Below, piece after piece: positions 42,224 to 42,717 of a stretch of DNA of 42,717 bases (its first letter is position 1; each line of letters starts with the position of its first letter). The stretch covers positions 1 through 42,717 of the forward strand of contig CAJUSN010000003.1 of NCBI GenBank assembly GCA_910589095.1. Direction: 5' to 3'. Made by a program: the position numbers and the translations under genes. The DNA comes from an uncultured Muribaculaceae bacterium (GTDB taxonomy: Bacteria; Bacteroidota; Bacteroidia; Bacteroidales; Muribaculaceae). The notes under the pieces are model-generated. The model was given only the letters and a program-made list of their open reading frames with translations, searched no databases and was not told the DNA's origin.

Positions 42224-42717
42224 GTGAAGAAGTCTATATGGAAAAAAACAGGTAAAGTCATTCTATGGTCCCTCATCGGGGTCATGGTTTTGGTTATTGC
42301 CGTGCCTTTTCTGCTTTACGTGCCTTTTGTCCAGGACTTTGCCCGGAAAGTGGCTATAGAAAAGGTGCATGAATCCACAGGTATGACCATAGATTTGTCC
42401 TATCTGCGCCTAAAATTCCCTCTGAATTTGCGTCTTGACTCACTTAAAGTGGTGGAGGTTTCAGGCGACACTCTACTCACAGCCGGAGAAGCGGAAGTGA
42501 GTGTTGGATTGATTCCATTGCTGCATAAGCAGATTGAAGTACGTTCCATAGCCCTTAGAGATGCATCTTACAGGCTGGGAACTCCCGACTCGGCCATGTA
42601 TCTGACGGCCAAAATTAGCGATTTTAAGGCCGCCGATACGGATATGCCATTGTCCTTCTCTCGGATTGCTCTGCGCGATGCGGTGCTTGACGGAGCCGAT
42701 GTTACACTGGTTATGAA
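42224..42717 (+). CDS. tamB: TamB-like translocation/assembly protein, N-terminal part
   Basis: An open frame from a GTG at 42224 runs off the window end; 164 codons are visible. An in-frame stop lies at 42194-42196 and no ATG precedes the membrane helix, so GTG is the likely start. The protein begins with a Lys-rich segment and a single helix (about 12-35), then VQDFARKVAIEKVHESTGMTIDL and FPLNLRLDSLKVVEV, the typical opening of Bacteroidota TamB/AsmA-like proteins. These long proteins bridge the periplasm and move lipids or help outer-membrane protein assembly. The neighbourhood with lptD fits. Confidence 0.88.
   Translation, partial: MKKSIWKKTGKVILWSLIGVMVLVIAVPFLLYVPFVQDFARKVAIEKVHESTGMTIDLSYLRLKFPLNLRLDSLKVVEVSGDTLLTAGEAEVSVGLIPLLHKQIEVRSIALRDASYRLGTPDSAMYLTAKISDFKAADTDMPLSFSRIALRDAVLDGADVTLVM

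Overview
The window is chromosomal DNA from a Bacteroidales bacterium, most likely of the Muribaculaceae type. The signs are about 50% GC; Bacteroidota promoters (TTTG or TTG, 19-21 bases, then TAnnTTTG) in front of several genes; almost no Shine-Dalgarno sequences; a fimbrillin (Mfa/FimA-type) locus; a type III glutamine synthetase; the dapL/dapF lysine pathway; T9SS-like C-terminal tails; and a Bacteroidota-style LptD/TamB pair. The family-level assignment is inference. No tRNA, rRNA, CRISPR array, transposase or integrase was seen.

Layout. 0-4 kb (minus strand): a lipoprotein, an ATPase_2/DUF234-type ATPase lying between two copies of one terminator sequence, and an NlpC/P60 cell-wall hydrolase. 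4.2-7.0 kb (minus): a three-gene fimbrial operon, DUF3575 protein, then DUF5119-like lipoprotein, then fimbrillin. 7.2-8.4 kb: a secreted calycin-like protein. 8.4-9.1 kb: a non-coding stretch with a candidate small RNA on the plus strand. 9.1-13.5 kb (minus): dapF, dapL and a type III glutamine synthetase, closely packed. 13.5-13.7 kb: an array of helically spaced TTATNNACA motifs. 13.7-15.3 kb (minus): a UbiA-family prenyltransferase (phosphoribosyl-decaprenyl-phosphate synthase type) and a HAD phosphatase. 15.5-22 kb: three surface or secreted proteins (CotH-like, a beta-helix or tailspike-like protein with no ATG start, and a large BspA/LRR-like protein). 22-24.6 kb (minus): rsmA, mgtE and a small membrane protein. 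25-25.8 kb: an S1/P1 nuclease. 26-32.3 kb (plus): an exopolysaccharide export and control module (Wza-like, BY-kinase Wzc-like, PHP-type tyrosine phosphatase, CapD/WbpM-like dehydratase) without glycosyltransferases. 32.4-35.1 kb: a TPR protein, a MINPP-type phytase and ApbE. 35.2-38.8 kb (minus): ilvE, an HD hydrolase, a phage-type amidase and NhaD. 39-42.7 kb (plus): lptD and the start of tamB, both for outer-membrane biogenesis.

Most of the window is ordinary Bacteroidales housekeeping and envelope biology. The parts that deserve a second look are: the terminator-flanked ATPase with two matched dyads around its promoter; the phased motif array at 13.53-13.72 kb; the candidate small RNA at about 8.83-8.96 kb; the ATG-less beta-helix gene; and the glycine-tyrosine repeat tail of the BY-kinase. 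I did not find a clearly new multi-gene system.
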